A model generated the notes under the pieces. That model had not been told where the DNA came from. It did not search any database and was given only the letters and a program-made list of their open reading frames with translations. A program made the translations under genes and the position numbers. From Shewanella chilikensis (lineage in GTDB: Bacteria; Pseudomonadota; Gammaproteobacteria; Enterobacterales; Shewanellaceae), in NCBI RefSeq assembly GCF_002836945.1, contig NZ_NIJM01000035.1:1-43225 (forward strand): 43,225 nt of DNA, in the 5' to 3' direction. This document shows positions 27,244-36,700 of the stretch, piece by piece (position 1 is the stretch's first letter; each line of letters opens with the position of its first letter).

Positions 27244-27906
27244 ATGTCTAAGTCTTTGTCTAATATAGTTTTAATTCAATATCAAGGGATGGCACGTCTT
27301 CTGCATCATCTGCTTTACGGTTACCCTAAATCTGAGTTGATCACCGAATTAAAGGTCAACCAAGTTGCCGAGACTTGGCCTGAACTGGCTGGTCGAGACG
27401 GTAACCGGATCGGTAGGGAAGCGCTGGCCAACTATTTGCAGCAATGGGACGAGACTCAATTTCTGGATCTGCAACTTGACTATGGACAACTGTTCTTCGG
27501 TCCCGGTGAACCTAAAGCCGTACCTTATGGTTCTGTTTATTTGGGTGAAGAACAAGTGTTGAACGACAGAAGCACTCTGGCGTTGATGGATTTTTATCAG
27601 GCTCATGATGTCAGTTTGCAGCTACCTGCAAGGGATCCTGTCGATCATATCGGCCTGTTCTTTAGCGTGTTGGATGCCAGTTTTGGACGCTTGGCTGCAG
27701 AGCCGGATAATCAGAGATTAGTGCGTTTTACTCAGGTATTACTGCAACAACATCTTCTTCCTTGGGCGGAGCGCTGCCTTGAGTTGGCTGCCGAGCATGC
27801 GCAAACTGAGTTTTATTTTGCAGTTGCATTGCTGGCCAGGGACTTTTTGCTGCAGCTGACAGAGGATTTTAATCTCATACCTATGCCTGCAAGATTGTTT
27901 CGGTAA
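27244..27906 (+). CDS. dmsG: TorD/DmsD-family molybdoenzyme chaperone, DmsG
   Basis: The ATG at 27244 has AGGAG 5-6 bases upstream, so I reject a longer frame from 27139 that overlaps dmsB. The 220-residue all-helical protein carries the redox-enzyme maturation chaperone marks: a Y-G-S-V-Y-L segment (about 95-100) and a P-x-D-H-x-G-x-x-F segment (RDPVDHIGLFFSVLD, about 130). These proteins bind the Tat signal of the apo-catalytic subunit and hold it back until the molybdenum cofactor is in. Its partner is DmsA. Confidence 0.85.
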   Translation: MSKSLSNIVLIQYQGMARLLHHLLYGYPKSELITELKVNQVAETWPELAGRDGNRIGREALANYLQQWDETQFLDLQLDYGQLFFGPGEPKAVPYGSVYLGEEQVLNDRSTLALMDFYQAHDVSLQLPARDPVDHIGLFFSVLDASFGRLAAEPDNQRLVRFTQVLLQQHLLPWAERCLELAAEHAQTEFYFAVALLARDFLLQLTEDFNLIPMPARLFR

Positions 27907-27918
27907 GAGGAGTCTGGG

Positions 27919-28359
27919 GTGAGTGTTATTCATGCTTTGGGAGCCCAGTGGCAGAAGGCCGAGTTTGCAGAGCATTTGGCTAAGGCCCTGGCAACCCGCC
28001 CTGCGGTTTGTGAGTTGTCCGGTGGGGCTACCTCTTTGACCACCCTGTGTAACTTGGTAGCAGCCATCAGTTATCGGCCTGATGATCCCCGTTTTAGCCA
28101 AACACAGATAGATGATGGTCTGTTGTTATCTGTATTTTTTGATTGCTTCAGGCTCTTGTTTATCAAGGAAGTACAGCAAGAATCAGTCACTCAGGCTGAG
28201 CAGCAGATACTGCATTTGGCTCCCAAACTGGCGGCCGAGATGTCCGTCGAGGCTTTGAGCGAATCTCAGCAACTGCAGCGGCAGCAATTGTTGGAGATCA
28301 GCTCTCAGTTGGAGTCCTTATATACGCAGCGGCGCCAACTCAGCCGCAATATGGGGTGA
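27919..28359 (+). CDS. dmsH: DmsH-like accessory protein of the DMSO reductase cluster
   Basis: The 146-residue protein starts at a GTG (27919) with AAGAGGAG upstream. It has no signal peptide, no cysteine motif and looks helical throughout, ending in a Gln/Leu-rich coiled coil (ELQ-type residues 100-145). In S. oneidensis the dms cluster ends in an uncharacterised DmsH at this position. I assign it by position and size, not by a recognised domain. Its function is unknown; assembly of the enzyme is a reasonable guess. Confidence 0.6.
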   Translation: MSVIHALGAQWQKAEFAEHLAKALATRPAVCELSGGATSLTTLCNLVAAISYRPDDPRFSQTQIDDGLLLSVFFDCFRLLFIKEVQQESVTQAEQQILHLAPKLAAEMSVEALSESQQLQRQQLLEISSQLESLYTQRRQLSRNMG

Positions 28360-28377
28360 AGCTGAAATTGAGGAAAG

Positions 28378-28764
28378 TTAGTCCAACACAAACAGGGTTT
28401 GCTGTAGTCCTACCGCTTCACCATTTTGTGCCAGTATGGCTTTAACTGTGCCGCTCTGTTCTGCCTTGACCGGATTAAGGGCTTTCATCGCCTGCACATA
28501 GCCCAGTACTGTGCCCGGCTCAACTTCTGTGCCCACCTCTACCAGTGGCTGGGCATGGTCGCCGGCGCTGCGTAAAAAGGTACCGGCCACAGGCGCCAGC
28601 ACTTGCACGCTGTCATTACCAATACTGAAACTGGCCTGGGGGTGTTGTGGGCCAAAACGGCGGATACGCACGGCTTCCTGGCCTTCGGTAATTTCCAGCT
28701 CATTGATGCCGGATTCCTGCACCAATTCGATCAGTTTTTTGATTTTACGTATGTCCATCGTCAT
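28378..28764 (-). CDS. Divergent biotin carboxyl carrier protein (BCCP paralogue)
   Basis: The 128-residue protein has the AccB-type start MDIRKIKKLIELVQESGINELEI (true start may be 28758; an in-frame ATG lies two codons earlier), a short linker and a biotinyl domain (about 55-128). The biotin attachment site reads Q-A-M-K-A where AccB proteins have E-A-M-K-M; the acceptor lysine is present. There is no accC next to it: the gene ends against the dms cluster, while aroQ lies upstream as in aroQ-accB-accC operons. It could be a paralogue of the chromosomal accB or serve another carboxylase. It is shorter than E. coli AccB (156). Confidence 0.75.
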   Translation of the reverse strand: MTMDIRKIKKLIELVQESGINELEITEGQEAVRIRRFGPQHPQASFSIGNDSVQVLAPVAGTFLRSAGDHAQPLVEVGTEVEPGTVLGYVQAMKALNPVKAEQSGTVKAILAQNGEAVGLQQTLFVLD

Positions 28765-28799
28765 TCTCGGTACTAAAGGGTGACAGGACCTTCCTCTGC

Positions 28800-29243
28800 T
28801 CAGCCTTGTTTGAGAGCTTCTATGGCGGCTTCCAGGGCAAATTCATAACCCTTTGGCCCCAGTCCAACTATCACTCCCTTGGCCTTGTCGGAAAAAAAGG
28901 AATGATGGCGAAACGGCTCCCTGGCATGCACATTGGAAAGGTGCACTTCAATGAAAGGAATGGCGACCCCCAACAGCGCATCTCTGAGTGCCACGCTGGT
29001 GTGGGTAAAGGCGGCCGGGTTGATGATCACAAATCCGGCATCTGTGTTGTGGATAGCTTCTATGAGCTGGTATTCGGCATTGGACTGAATATGTTCCAGT
29101 TTTACTCCGGCGGCAAGCGCCTTGTCCTGCAATCCCTGCACCAGTTGCTCCAGCGTCAGCTGGCCGTAATGTTCCGGCTCTCTGCGACCAAGCAGGTTGA
29201 GATTGGGGCCATTCACCAAGAGTATTTTTGCCTGATTGCTCAT
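28800..29243 (-). CDS. aroQ: Type II 3-dehydroquinate dehydratase
   Basis: The 147-residue enzyme removes water from 3-dehydroquinate in the shikimate route to aromatic amino acids. The ATG at 29243 is chosen for AAGGAA 6 bases upstream and the family start; a longer frame to 29369 is rejected. Marks: [13 protein letters not shown], catalytic Tyr region [19 protein letters not shown] and [11 protein letters not shown]. It works as a dodecamer in the cytosol. It lies 35 bases upstream of the BCCP gene and is likely co-transcribed. Confidence 0.95.
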   Translation of the reverse strand: MSNQAKILLVNGPNLNLLGRREPEHYGQLTLEQLVQGLQDKALAAGVKLEHIQSNAEYQLIEAIHNTDAGFVIINPAAFTHTSVALRDALLGVAIPFIEVHLSNVHAREPFRHHSFFSDKAKGVIVGLGPKGYEFALEAAIEALKQG

Positions 29244-29261
29244 ATTGTTTTCCTTGCCTTG

Positions 29262-29294
29262 AGGGAGAGTCCGCACCTGAATTTGTGCCTCCCT
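29262..29294 (-). promoter_or_regulatory. Hairpin in the aroQ leader
   Basis: AGGGAG (29262-29267) pairs with CTCCCT (29289-29294) and GCAC (29273-29276) with GTGC (29285-29288), with a 5-base bulge on one side. It lies about 20 bases upstream of the aroQ start. Its role is unknown. Confidence 0.35.
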
Positions 29295-29402
29295 GATTTC
29301 AGCAAAAGCTGTCGAATTTGTCGACCAATAGCCGCACAATCGCTGCACATTCCTTTCAGTTGCCAGCAATTATTGTCTATTCCGGCGGCAAGACTGGTCT
29401 TA

Positions 29403-29819
29403 TCAGAAGCGGATCTTGTTCTGCCGCAGCGATTTCACTTCACCACGCTGCTTTTTGCTGTCGACCCGGCGCCTTTGGCTGGCGCGGGTGGCCTTGGTAG
29501 GAATACGTTTCTTGGCCACTTCGCTCACCGAAGCGACCAGTTCGATAAACTGTTGTAGTGCAGTTTGGCGGTTGGTGTCCTGGCTGCGGCTTTGTTGGCA
29601 TTTGATAATGATCTTGCCGCTTTGAGTAATGCGGTGATCTGTCTTGGTTAGCAGCTTTTCCTTGTAGAAGTCCGGCAGCGATGAGGTCTTGATGTCGAAG
29701 ATGAGCTGCGCCGCAGTGGAGACCTTATTCAGGTGCTGGCCCCCGGCGCCACTGGAACGGACAAATTGCCATTCGATTTCATTTTCTGAAACTTGGACAC
29801 GGTTTGAGATCTTTATCAT
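29403..29819 (-). CDS. arfB: ArfB (YaeJ), alternative ribosome-rescue hydrolase
   Basis: The 138-residue protein has a class I release-factor-like domain with the GGQ motif (RSSGAGGQHLNKVSTAAQL, about 22-40) but no codon-recognition domain. Its C-terminal tail is basic (RRRVDSKKQRGEVKSLRQNKIRF) and would fit the empty mRNA channel of a stalled ribosome. It cuts peptidyl-tRNA on non-stop ribosomes. The length matches E. coli YaeJ (140). It is monocistronic. Confidence 0.93.
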   Translation of the reverse strand: MIKISNRVQVSENEIEWQFVRSSGAGGQHLNKVSTAAQLIFDIKTSSLPDFYKEKLLTKTDHRITQSGKIIIKCQQSRSQDTNRQTALQQFIELVASVSEVAKKRIPTKATRASQRRRVDSKKQRGEVKSLRQNKIRF

Positions 29820-29989
29820 GGCAAAATAGCTGTTTTTTGAGGCAGTCGCTATATTACCATCCCATGGAAGCGTTTACTTCCTCCACAATGCGTAGAGTCT
29901 TGTAAGACTAAACTTCCTGTACGGGATAACCCATAGTCATCAGATACCGTGCCATAAGCAGGTATCGAAGGTTCAATGGAGCTTTGCTT

Positions 29990-30355
29990 ATGTTGTGTCA
30001 AATTCCGGATATTGCCAAAGGCGTGATCAGCTTATTTGCCAGTGGCCGTATCACTGCCGAGGATTACCGCACATATCTGCGTCCCGCCATCAAGAGTTAC
30101 CGTCAGGAGTGGGGCCAGGTCTGTCTTTACATAGAGGCAGATGTATTGTTGGAAGGCTGGGAGATGGCCTCACTCTCGGGAGCCGGTGAAGTGCAACTGC
30201 CTCCATTTGATGCTTTGGTATTTGTTGGTGGCCCTGACTGGGTCGGCAATGCGGTACGCTTGTTGGGGCCCTTTGTCAGCGCTGAACTGGCCTGGTATCC
30301 GCTGGAACATAAAGACGAGGCTATTCGTTGGATAGCCAAGCGTTCGGCCTGCTAG
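29990..30355 (+). CDS. SpoIIAA-like STAS/SEC14-fold protein
   Basis: The ATG at 29990 follows GGAG by 8 bases; an in-frame TTG two codons earlier is less likely. The 121-residue protein alternates helices and strands in the way of the SpoIIAA-like family (PF11964): ISLFASGRITAEDYRTYLRPAI, then a V-x-L-Y-I-E strand and a late GPFVSAELAWYPLEHKDEAIRWI segment. Members are small cytosolic proteins of unknown role, some linked to membrane or anti-sigma regulation. It is monocistronic. Confidence 0.7.
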   Translation: MLCQIPDIAKGVISLFASGRITAEDYRTYLRPAIKSYRQEWGQVCLYIEADVLLEGWEMASLSGAGEVQLPPFDALVFVGGPDWVGNAVRLLGPFVSAELAWYPLEHKDEAIRWIAKRSAC

Positions 30356-30434
30356 TTGTCAAAACCGCCTATAGGGTAAAGTCGGTTATTCTGCTATTCT
30401 GTGGCGATTAGGTAACTCAGATAAGGAAATTTCG

Positions 30435-30611
30435 ATGTCATTATCCAAAATTTTTGCAGCATCTCTGGCGCTGGCTTTTGCCGCTGGATTGAGCGCTTGT
30501 GCCCCTGAAGTGGGCAGTGAAGCCTGGTGTAAGCAGATGGATGAAAAGCCCAAGGGTGATTGGAGCGCCAATGAAGCGGCCGATTACGCCAAGCATTGCG
30601 TGTTTAAATAA
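30435..30611 (+). CDS. DUF3012 small lipoprotein (58 residues)
   Basis: The ATG at 30435 lies 7 bases after AAGGAA. The protein has a lipoprotein signal with lipobox LSAC (Cys about residue 19), then APEVGSEAWCKQMDEKPKGD and the ending NEAADYAKHCVFK. This matches the short DUF3012 family of Shewanella and related bacteria, with two cysteines that may pair. It should sit on a membrane in the envelope. The function is unknown. Confidence 0.85.
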   Translation: MSLSKIFAASLALAFAAGLSACAPEVGSEAWCKQMDEKPKGDWSANEAADYAKHCVFK

Positions 30612-30678
30612 CTGAACTTTATCTTGGCCTGTAGGTCTATTTGGGCACGGGCCATTTTACCCTTAACCGGAATTATCC

Positions 30679-31104
30679 TTGACTGTATTTGTCCGAAAAT
30701 TGACTCATATGCTTATCGCCTTGGTGGTGCTGCAATTTTGCGCCGCTAATCTTGGCGCGCATCAGTTGCATCTGGGCAATCCGGCTGAGGAAGAGAGTAA
30801 CCATCCTCATCTCAAGTTTGTCACCGAAGTCACAGTGATCAGCCAGTGTATCGATTGTACCTGTGAGTCAGAGACATCATCCGGGATGGATATTTCCAGT
30901 GTTACTCACAGTCATCTGCATTCTCATACTGAATCCCAACAGTTTGATCTCTGTCTCGACTGTCAATGTCATGGTGGTCACCTGTCTTTGCCTGTGACTC
31001 TGGCGCAGAGCCCGACTCCCTTGATGCATCCCAGGCCCCAGAGTCTGGAGCCCGCTTTCCAACCCTATTTCTCCACCCCGGATTACCGCCCCCCAATAGC
31101 TTGA
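30679..31104 (+). CDS. Secreted His/Cys-rich protein before the metal efflux operon
   Basis: The 141-residue frame starts at a TTG (30679); an in-frame ATG at 30709 is an alternative and neither has a strong ribosome-binding site. It has an N-terminal hydrophobic helix (signal peptide), then many His and Cys residues: CIDCTCES, HSHLHSHTES, CLDCQCHGGH. Proteins of this kind (CzcI-like) sit before RND metal-efflux genes and are thought to bind metal in the periplasm. The function here is inferred from that position and composition. Confidence 0.6.
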   Translation: MTVFVRKLTHMLIALVVLQFCAANLGAHQLHLGNPAEEESNHPHLKFVTEVTVISQCIDCTCESETSSGMDISSVTHSHLHSHTESQQFDLCLDCQCHGGHLSLPVTLAQSPTPLMHPRPQSLEPAFQPYFSTPDYRPPIA

Positions 31105-31294
31105 TTGACTGATTTCAGTGTTTGTGGTGTCCAGGCACAGTTTGCCTGTATTCCATGGCGCTTGCCTTGAGCTGTCTGCAGTCAGAGCCTTTAACCGCTT
31201 TAATCCTGACTATTTAATTCATCTCATGCGCTTTGGCTGATATAGCCGCAGCACTCTAGATCAGTATTCGATTCAACAAGCAAAGCATTAACCA

Positions 31295-31326
31295 TTGACT
31301 TTAGATTTAACTCTAATGTTTACCCT
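31295..31326 (+). promoter_or_regulatory. MerR-type operator-promoter of the efflux operon
   Basis: A -35 box TTGACT (31295-31300) is followed by a palindrome TTAGATTTAACTCTAA (31301-31316, two central mismatches) and a weak -10, TACCCT (31321-31326), 20 bases after the -35. A long 19-20-base spacer filled by an inverted repeat is the hallmark of MerR-family metal- or stress-sensing promoters. It lies 52 bases before the first pump gene. No merR gene is in the window. Confidence 0.6.
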
Positions 31327-31377
31327 TTGGCCACATGATTTTATTGCGGCTATATAGGTCTTTCCCAAGGAAAGTTT

Positions 31378-32646
31378 ATGTTGAAATTTATAGTCTCCAT
31401 GAGTCTATTGGGGCTGGGAGCGCTAGCCTCACAACCGGCTTTTGCCGCCGATAAGCCGGATACTTCCTATCTCGTTGGCGGCACCGAGTCTGAAGTGTCA
31501 TTGGCTTGGCTCGAGCAACTGATGCAGCGAATGAAAACCTTACCCGAGTTTCAGGCTCAGGAAGCGAGGATCCGCGAGGCCCAGTATCTGGCAAAGGGCG
31601 CCGATCGCGCCATCTACAACCCAGAGCTGGGCTTGAGTTATCAAAATGCCCCGGAAGATGACACCTACAGCCTGTCACTCAGCCAAACCATTGACTGGGG
31701 CGATAAGCGCGCCGCGGCCAGCGCATTGGCACTGACACAGTTGATGTTGCTGGAGAGTGATATCGCTATCGAACGTTCCCGCTTGTATGCCGAGGTGTTG
31801 CAGGCCCTGGTCGATCAGAGCCTGGCACAGAAGAAGTTGATGTTCGTGCGGGCGCAGCAAAACTATGGTGAGCAGCAGTTGCAGATAGCCAGGCAAAGAG
31901 CCGAGGTCGGTGATTTGTCCCAGACGGAACTGAATCTGATGGAGTTGGAACAGGCCAGTGCCATCAGTGAATTGGCGCTGGCCCAGAAGGCGCTGCTGGA
32001 TGCCGATACCCGTATTCTGGCGCGTTTTGGCCGGGCAGAGCTGCCCTTTGGCAGCTTCGCCGACCGGCTAGAGTTGCCCGCAACCGAGGTGCCCATGCCG
32101 ACACTGACCAGCGCCGGGTTGCAACTGGAGTTGGCGCGGCTGCAAGTCAATCAAGCCAAGGCCCAGGCGGCGGCCGACCCCAATATCAGCCTTAACGCCG
32201 AGAGGGAAGGTTCCGACAACAAGCTGGGGATTGGGGTCTCTGTGCCGCTGCAGTTGCGTAACGACTACAGCGAGTCGATTAAGGCGGCAATGGAGGCGGT
32301 CACCGCCGCCAGCGCCCAGTACCAAAGCATTGAGATGGCGCTCAAACAGCAACAGCAACAGTTCAACTACAGCTTACCCAGATTGAAGCAGAGTTGGCTC
32401 GACTGGCAACAGCAAGCCTTGGTGGCCGGTCGCAAGGCGGCCGAGCTTTTGGGGCAACGCTGGCGCAGCGGTGATCTCAGCACCAGCGATTACTTGACCA
32501 GTCGGCGGCAATTGGCCAGCAGTTTTCAAGCCGGTCTCGAACTGGAAGCCGCCCTCTATCAAAGTTGGCTCGAGTGGATGGGCGCTTCGGGGCAACTGCC
32601 CGGCGCACTGCCGAAAATAGCCGTATCCCAGGAGAATGTCCAATGA
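31378..32646 (+). CDS. Outer membrane channel of RND metal efflux, CzcC/TolC family
   Basis: The 422-residue TolC-family protein has a signal peptide (cleavage AFA-A near 23) and two long helical repeats rich in Leu, Ala and Gln, e.g. ESDIAIERSRLYAEVLQALVDQ and SLPRLKQSWLDWQQQAL. It makes the outer-membrane exit duct of a tripartite pump. AAGGAAAG precedes the ATG. Its stop overlaps the next start (ATGA), so it is coupled to the adaptor gene. Confidence 0.88.
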   Translation: MLKFIVSMSLLGLGALASQPAFAADKPDTSYLVGGTESEVSLAWLEQLMQRMKTLPEFQAQEARIREAQYLAKGADRAIYNPELGLSYQNAPEDDTYSLSLSQTIDWGDKRAAASALALTQLMLLESDIAIERSRLYAEVLQALVDQSLAQKKLMFVRAQQNYGEQQLQIARQRAEVGDLSQTELNLMELEQASAISELALAQKALLDADTRILARFGRAELPFGSFADRLELPATEVPMPTLTSAGLQLELARLQVNQAKAQAAADPNISLNAEREGSDNKLGIGVSVPLQLRNDYSESIKAAMEAVTAASAQYQSIEMALKQQQQQFNYSLPRLKQSWLDWQQQALVAGRKAAELLGQRWRSGDLSTSDYLTSRRQLASSFQAGLELEAALYQSWLEWMGASGQLPGALPKIAVSQENVQ

Positions 32647-33785
32647 CAGCCCCATACAGACTAAGGTTCCGGACAATGAACAAGACTCTACAATACCCAC
32701 GGCTGCAGGCCGCTTTACTGGCGCTGATGTTGGGGCTGTCCAGCCCCCTGACTGTCGCCGCCGAAGATGGACATGAAGATGAGCATCAGGCGCTGCAGCT
32801 CTCAAGTGAACAACGCCAACTGGCTGGCATTCAGATCCAAGAGGTCAGCGTCGGTGGCTTTAGCCTCAACGCTTTCGCCAATGCCACCTTGCTGGTGGAT
32901 CGCGAGCGTACTGTGGTGCTGACGCCGCAGCTGGAAGTGCGGGTGTTGGAACGGCATGTGGTGCCGGGGCAAGAGGTAAAGGCGGGTGAGCCCTTGCTGA
33001 CCTTGGGTGGCGCCGCCGTGGCCCAGGCTCAGGCCGACTATATCAATGCCGCCGCCGAGTGGAGCCGGGTCAGTCGCATGAGCGAGAGTGCCGTCAGTGC
33101 CAGTCGCAGGTTGCAGACCCAGGTCGATGTCAGTCTAAAACGCGCCATTCTCAAGTCGCTGCAGATGACGGATCAACAGATAAAGGCGCTGGAAAGCCGT
33201 CCCCAGGAGATAGGCCAGTATCAGCTGTTGGCACCCATAGATGGTCGGGTGCAGCAGGATGAGGTGCGCCTCGGACAGTTGCTCGGCGCCGGTAGCCAAC
33301 TGCTGCAACTGACCGATGAGCGTTCGCTGTGGGTGGCCGCCGAGTTGACTCCGGCGCAGGCCGAAGGCTTGAGTGAAGGCAGCGAGACTCTGGTGCGGAT
33401 TGGCGATCGCAGTGTCAGCGCCAGCGTGATAGGGCGCTCCCATGAGTTGTCCAACGTGACCCGCACCGAGCGGGTGCTGGCGCGGCTGGATAACACTCAG
33501 GTGCGTTGGCATGCAGGTCAGTTTGCCGAACTGTTTTTGCCCGATCCCCGCGGCGAAGGTGTGATGCTGCCGGATGCGGCATTGAGCCGCAGTGGCGATG
33601 GCGACTGGCAGGTGTTTATCGAAGATGATGATGGTTTTGAGGCCAAAGAGGTGCAACTGCTGGCCAGTGAGCGCGGCATGAACCTGGTATCCGGCATAGA
33701 GCCCGGAACCCGGGTCGTTACCGCCGGCGCCTTCTTCCTGGCATCCGAGTTGGCCAAGTCCGGCTTCGACATCCACAACCATTGA
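32643..33785 (+). CDS. RND efflux periplasmic adaptor, CzcB-like
   Basis: I use the ATG at 32643 because it overlaps the previous stop (ATGA); an ATG at 32676 is possible. The 380-residue protein has a signal peptide, a short acidic/His segment (EDGHEDEHQ) that may bind metal, a barrel-sandwich (LEVRVLERHVVPGQEVKAGEPLL), an alpha hairpin, a second lipoyl half (LLAPIDGRVQQDEVRLGQLLGAG) and a C-terminal membrane-proximal domain. It links pump and channel in the periplasm. Confidence 0.88.
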   Translation: MTAPYRLRFRTMNKTLQYPRLQAALLALMLGLSSPLTVAAEDGHEDEHQALQLSSEQRQLAGIQIQEVSVGGFSLNAFANATLLVDRERTVVLTPQLEVRVLERHVVPGQEVKAGEPLLTLGGAAVAQAQADYINAAAEWSRVSRMSESAVSASRRLQTQVDVSLKRAILKSLQMTDQQIKALESRPQEIGQYQLLAPIDGRVQQDEVRLGQLLGAGSQLLQLTDERSLWVAAELTPAQAEGLSEGSETLVRIGDRSVSASVIGRSHELSNVTRTERVLARLDNTQVRWHAGQFAELFLPDPRGEGVMLPDAALSRSGDGDWQVFIEDDDGFEAKEVQLLASERGMNLVSGIEPGTRVVTAGAFFLASELAKSGFDIHNH

Positions 33786-33795
33786 GGAAAGCACT

Positions 33796-36700
33796 ATGCT
33801 GCAATCGTTAATAGATTGGGCTATCCGCAACCGCTTTCTGGTGTTGCTGGCCTTGATTGTTGTTTTGGTGGTGGGGGTGTTTGCCCTGCCAAAGCTTAAT
33901 CTGGATGCCTTTCCCGATGTGACCAATGTGCAGGTTACTGTCAATACCGAGGCCGAGGGGCTGGCGGCCGAAGAGGTGGAAAAACTCATCTCTTATCCGG
34001 TGGAGTCCAGCATGTACTCACTGCCTGCAGTGACAGAAGTACGTTCACTCTCCCGCACCGGACTTTCCATAGTGACTGTGGTGTTTGAGGAAGGCACAGA
34101 TATCTACTTTGCCCGCCAGCAGGTGTTTGAACAGCTGGCCACCGCCAAGGAGATGATCCCGGACGGAGTTGGGGTGCCGGAAATCGGCCCCAACACCTCG
34201 GGTCTTGGGCAGATTTATCAGTATATTCTGCGAGCCGAGCCGGACAGTAATATCGGCGCCGATGAGTTGCGCAGTCTCAACGATTATCTGGTGAAGTTGC
34301 TGCTGATGCCGGTTGGCGGCGTGACCGATGTGCTCTCTTTCGGTGGTGATGTGCGTCAGTATCAGGTCAGGGTCGATCCCAATCGGCTGTTGGCCTATGG
34401 CCTGTCGATGTCACAGCTGGAGCAGGCGCTGAATGCCAACAACCGCAATGCCGGCGGTTGGTTTATGCCCAATGGTCAGGAGCAACTCGTGGTACGCGGC
34501 TATGGTCTGTTGCCTGCGGGCCAGGCCGGGCTGGACGCCATAGGCCGCATTCCGGTGAGTGAATACCAGGGCACGCCGGTTACAGTTGCTGACTTGGCCG
34601 AGGTGGGTTTTGGCAGTGAAATCCGGGTCGGCGCCGTCACCATGACCCGTCGGGACGACCACGGCGAAGCCAAGGCTCTGGGCGAAGTGGTTGCCGGGGT
34701 GGTGCTTAAGAGGATGGGCGCCAACACCAAGGCCACCATTGATGATATCGCCGAGCGTGAGCAGTTGATCAGCCAGGCGCTGCCCGAGGGGGTCACCTTC
34801 GAGGTGTTCTACGATCAGGCAGACTTGGTAACCAAGGCGGTGACCACAGTGCGTGATGCCCTGTTGCTGGCCTTTATGTTTATCGTGGTGATCCTGGCAC
34901 TGTTTCTGGTCAACGTACGGGCCACCTTGCTGGTATTGCTGTCGATTCCTGTCTCCATTTTGCTGGCATTGCTGGTGATGAGCTATCTGGGAATGTCGGC
35001 CAACCTGATGTCGCTCGGTGGTTTGGCGATTGCCATAGGTATGCTGGTGGATGGCTCTGTGGTGATGGTGGAGAACATCTTCAAACATCTGAGTGAACCG
35101 GATAGGCGCCACCAAGACCAGGCGCGGCAGCGCAGCGATGGCGAGGAAGACCCTTATCATGGCGAAGAAGACCAACACAGAGGCTCGATTGCCATGCGGG
35201 TATGGCAGGCCGCCAAAGAGGTGTGCAGCCCGGTGTTCTTTGCCACGGCGATCATCATAGTGGTGTTTGCGCCGCTGTTTGCCCTGCAAGGGGTCGAAGG
35301 CAAGCTGTTTCAGCCGATGGCGGTGAGCATCATCCTTGCGATGATCTCGGCGCTGTTGGTGGCACTGCTGGTAGTGCCGGCGCTGGCCGTTTATCTGTTC
35401 CGCAAGGGGGTGACTTTCCGGCAAAGCCCAGTATTGGCACCGCTTGAGCGGGCCTACCGCCCGCTGCTGCAAAAGGTATTGACCTCGCCTGGCAAAGTGG
35501 GGCTGGTGGCAGTAGTCATGTTGGGCATGAGCCTGTCACTGCTACCAAGGTTGGGTACGGAATTTGTGCCTGAACTGGAAGAGGGCACCATCAACTTGCG
35601 GGTCACCCTGGCACCCACCGCGAGTTTGGAGACTTCTTTGGATGTGGCGCCCAAACTTGAGGCTCTGCTGCTGGAGTTTCCCGAGGTGGAGTATGCCCTG
35701 TCACGCATAGGGGCTCCTGAGCTGGGCGGTGACCCTGAGCCTGTGAGCAATATTGAAATCTATATCGGTCTCAAGCCGTTGGATGAGTGGGCTTCTGCAG
35801 ACAGCCGCGCCGAACTGCAACGCCTGATGGAGCAGAAACTCAGTGTCTTCCCCGGATTGTTGTTGACCTTTTCCCAACCGATCGCGACCCGGGTCGATGA
35901 ACTCCTGTCCGGGGTCAAGGCACAGTTGGCCATCAAGCTGTTTGGTCCGGATCTCGATGTGCTGGCGGAAAAAGGCGAGCAACTGTCTAAACTGGTGGCC
36001 CAGGTGCCCGGCGCCGTGGATGTGTCTCTTGAGCAGATCACCGGCGAGGCGCAATTGGTGGTGCGGCCCAACAACGCGATTCTGGGACGTTACGGCATCA
36101 GCGTCGATGAAGTGATGTCGCTGGTGAGCACAGGCATAGGCGGCAGCAGTGCCGGTCAGGTGATCGACGGCAACGCCCGCTACGATATCAACCTGCGTTT
36201 GGCCAGCCGTTTCCGCCAGAGTCCGGATGCGATAGCCGATCTGCGTCTGGTGGCCACCAATGGGGCTCAGGTGCGTTTGGGCGAAGTGGCCGATGTCAGC
36301 ATAGAGATGGCGCCGCCCAATATTCGCCGTGACGATGTGCAGCGGCGAGTGGTGGTGCAGGCTAACGTCTCCGGCCGGGACATGGGTTCCGTGGTGCAAG
36401 ATATCTACAACCTGGTGCCCGAAGTACAACTACCGCCCGGCTATACCGTGATGGTGGGCGGTCAGTATGAGAACCAGCAGCGGGCCCAACAAAGGTTGAG
36501 TATGGTGGTGCCTATCTCTGTAGCGCTGATTGCCTTGTTGCTGTACTTCTCTTTTGGCTCTATCAAGCAGGTGGCACTGATCATGGCCAATGTGCCATTG
36601 GCATTGATTGGCGGCGTGCTGGCGCTCTGGCTCAGCGGTACCTATCTATCTGTGCCCAGCTCTATTGGCTTTATCACTCTGTTTGGGGTGGCGGTGCTCA

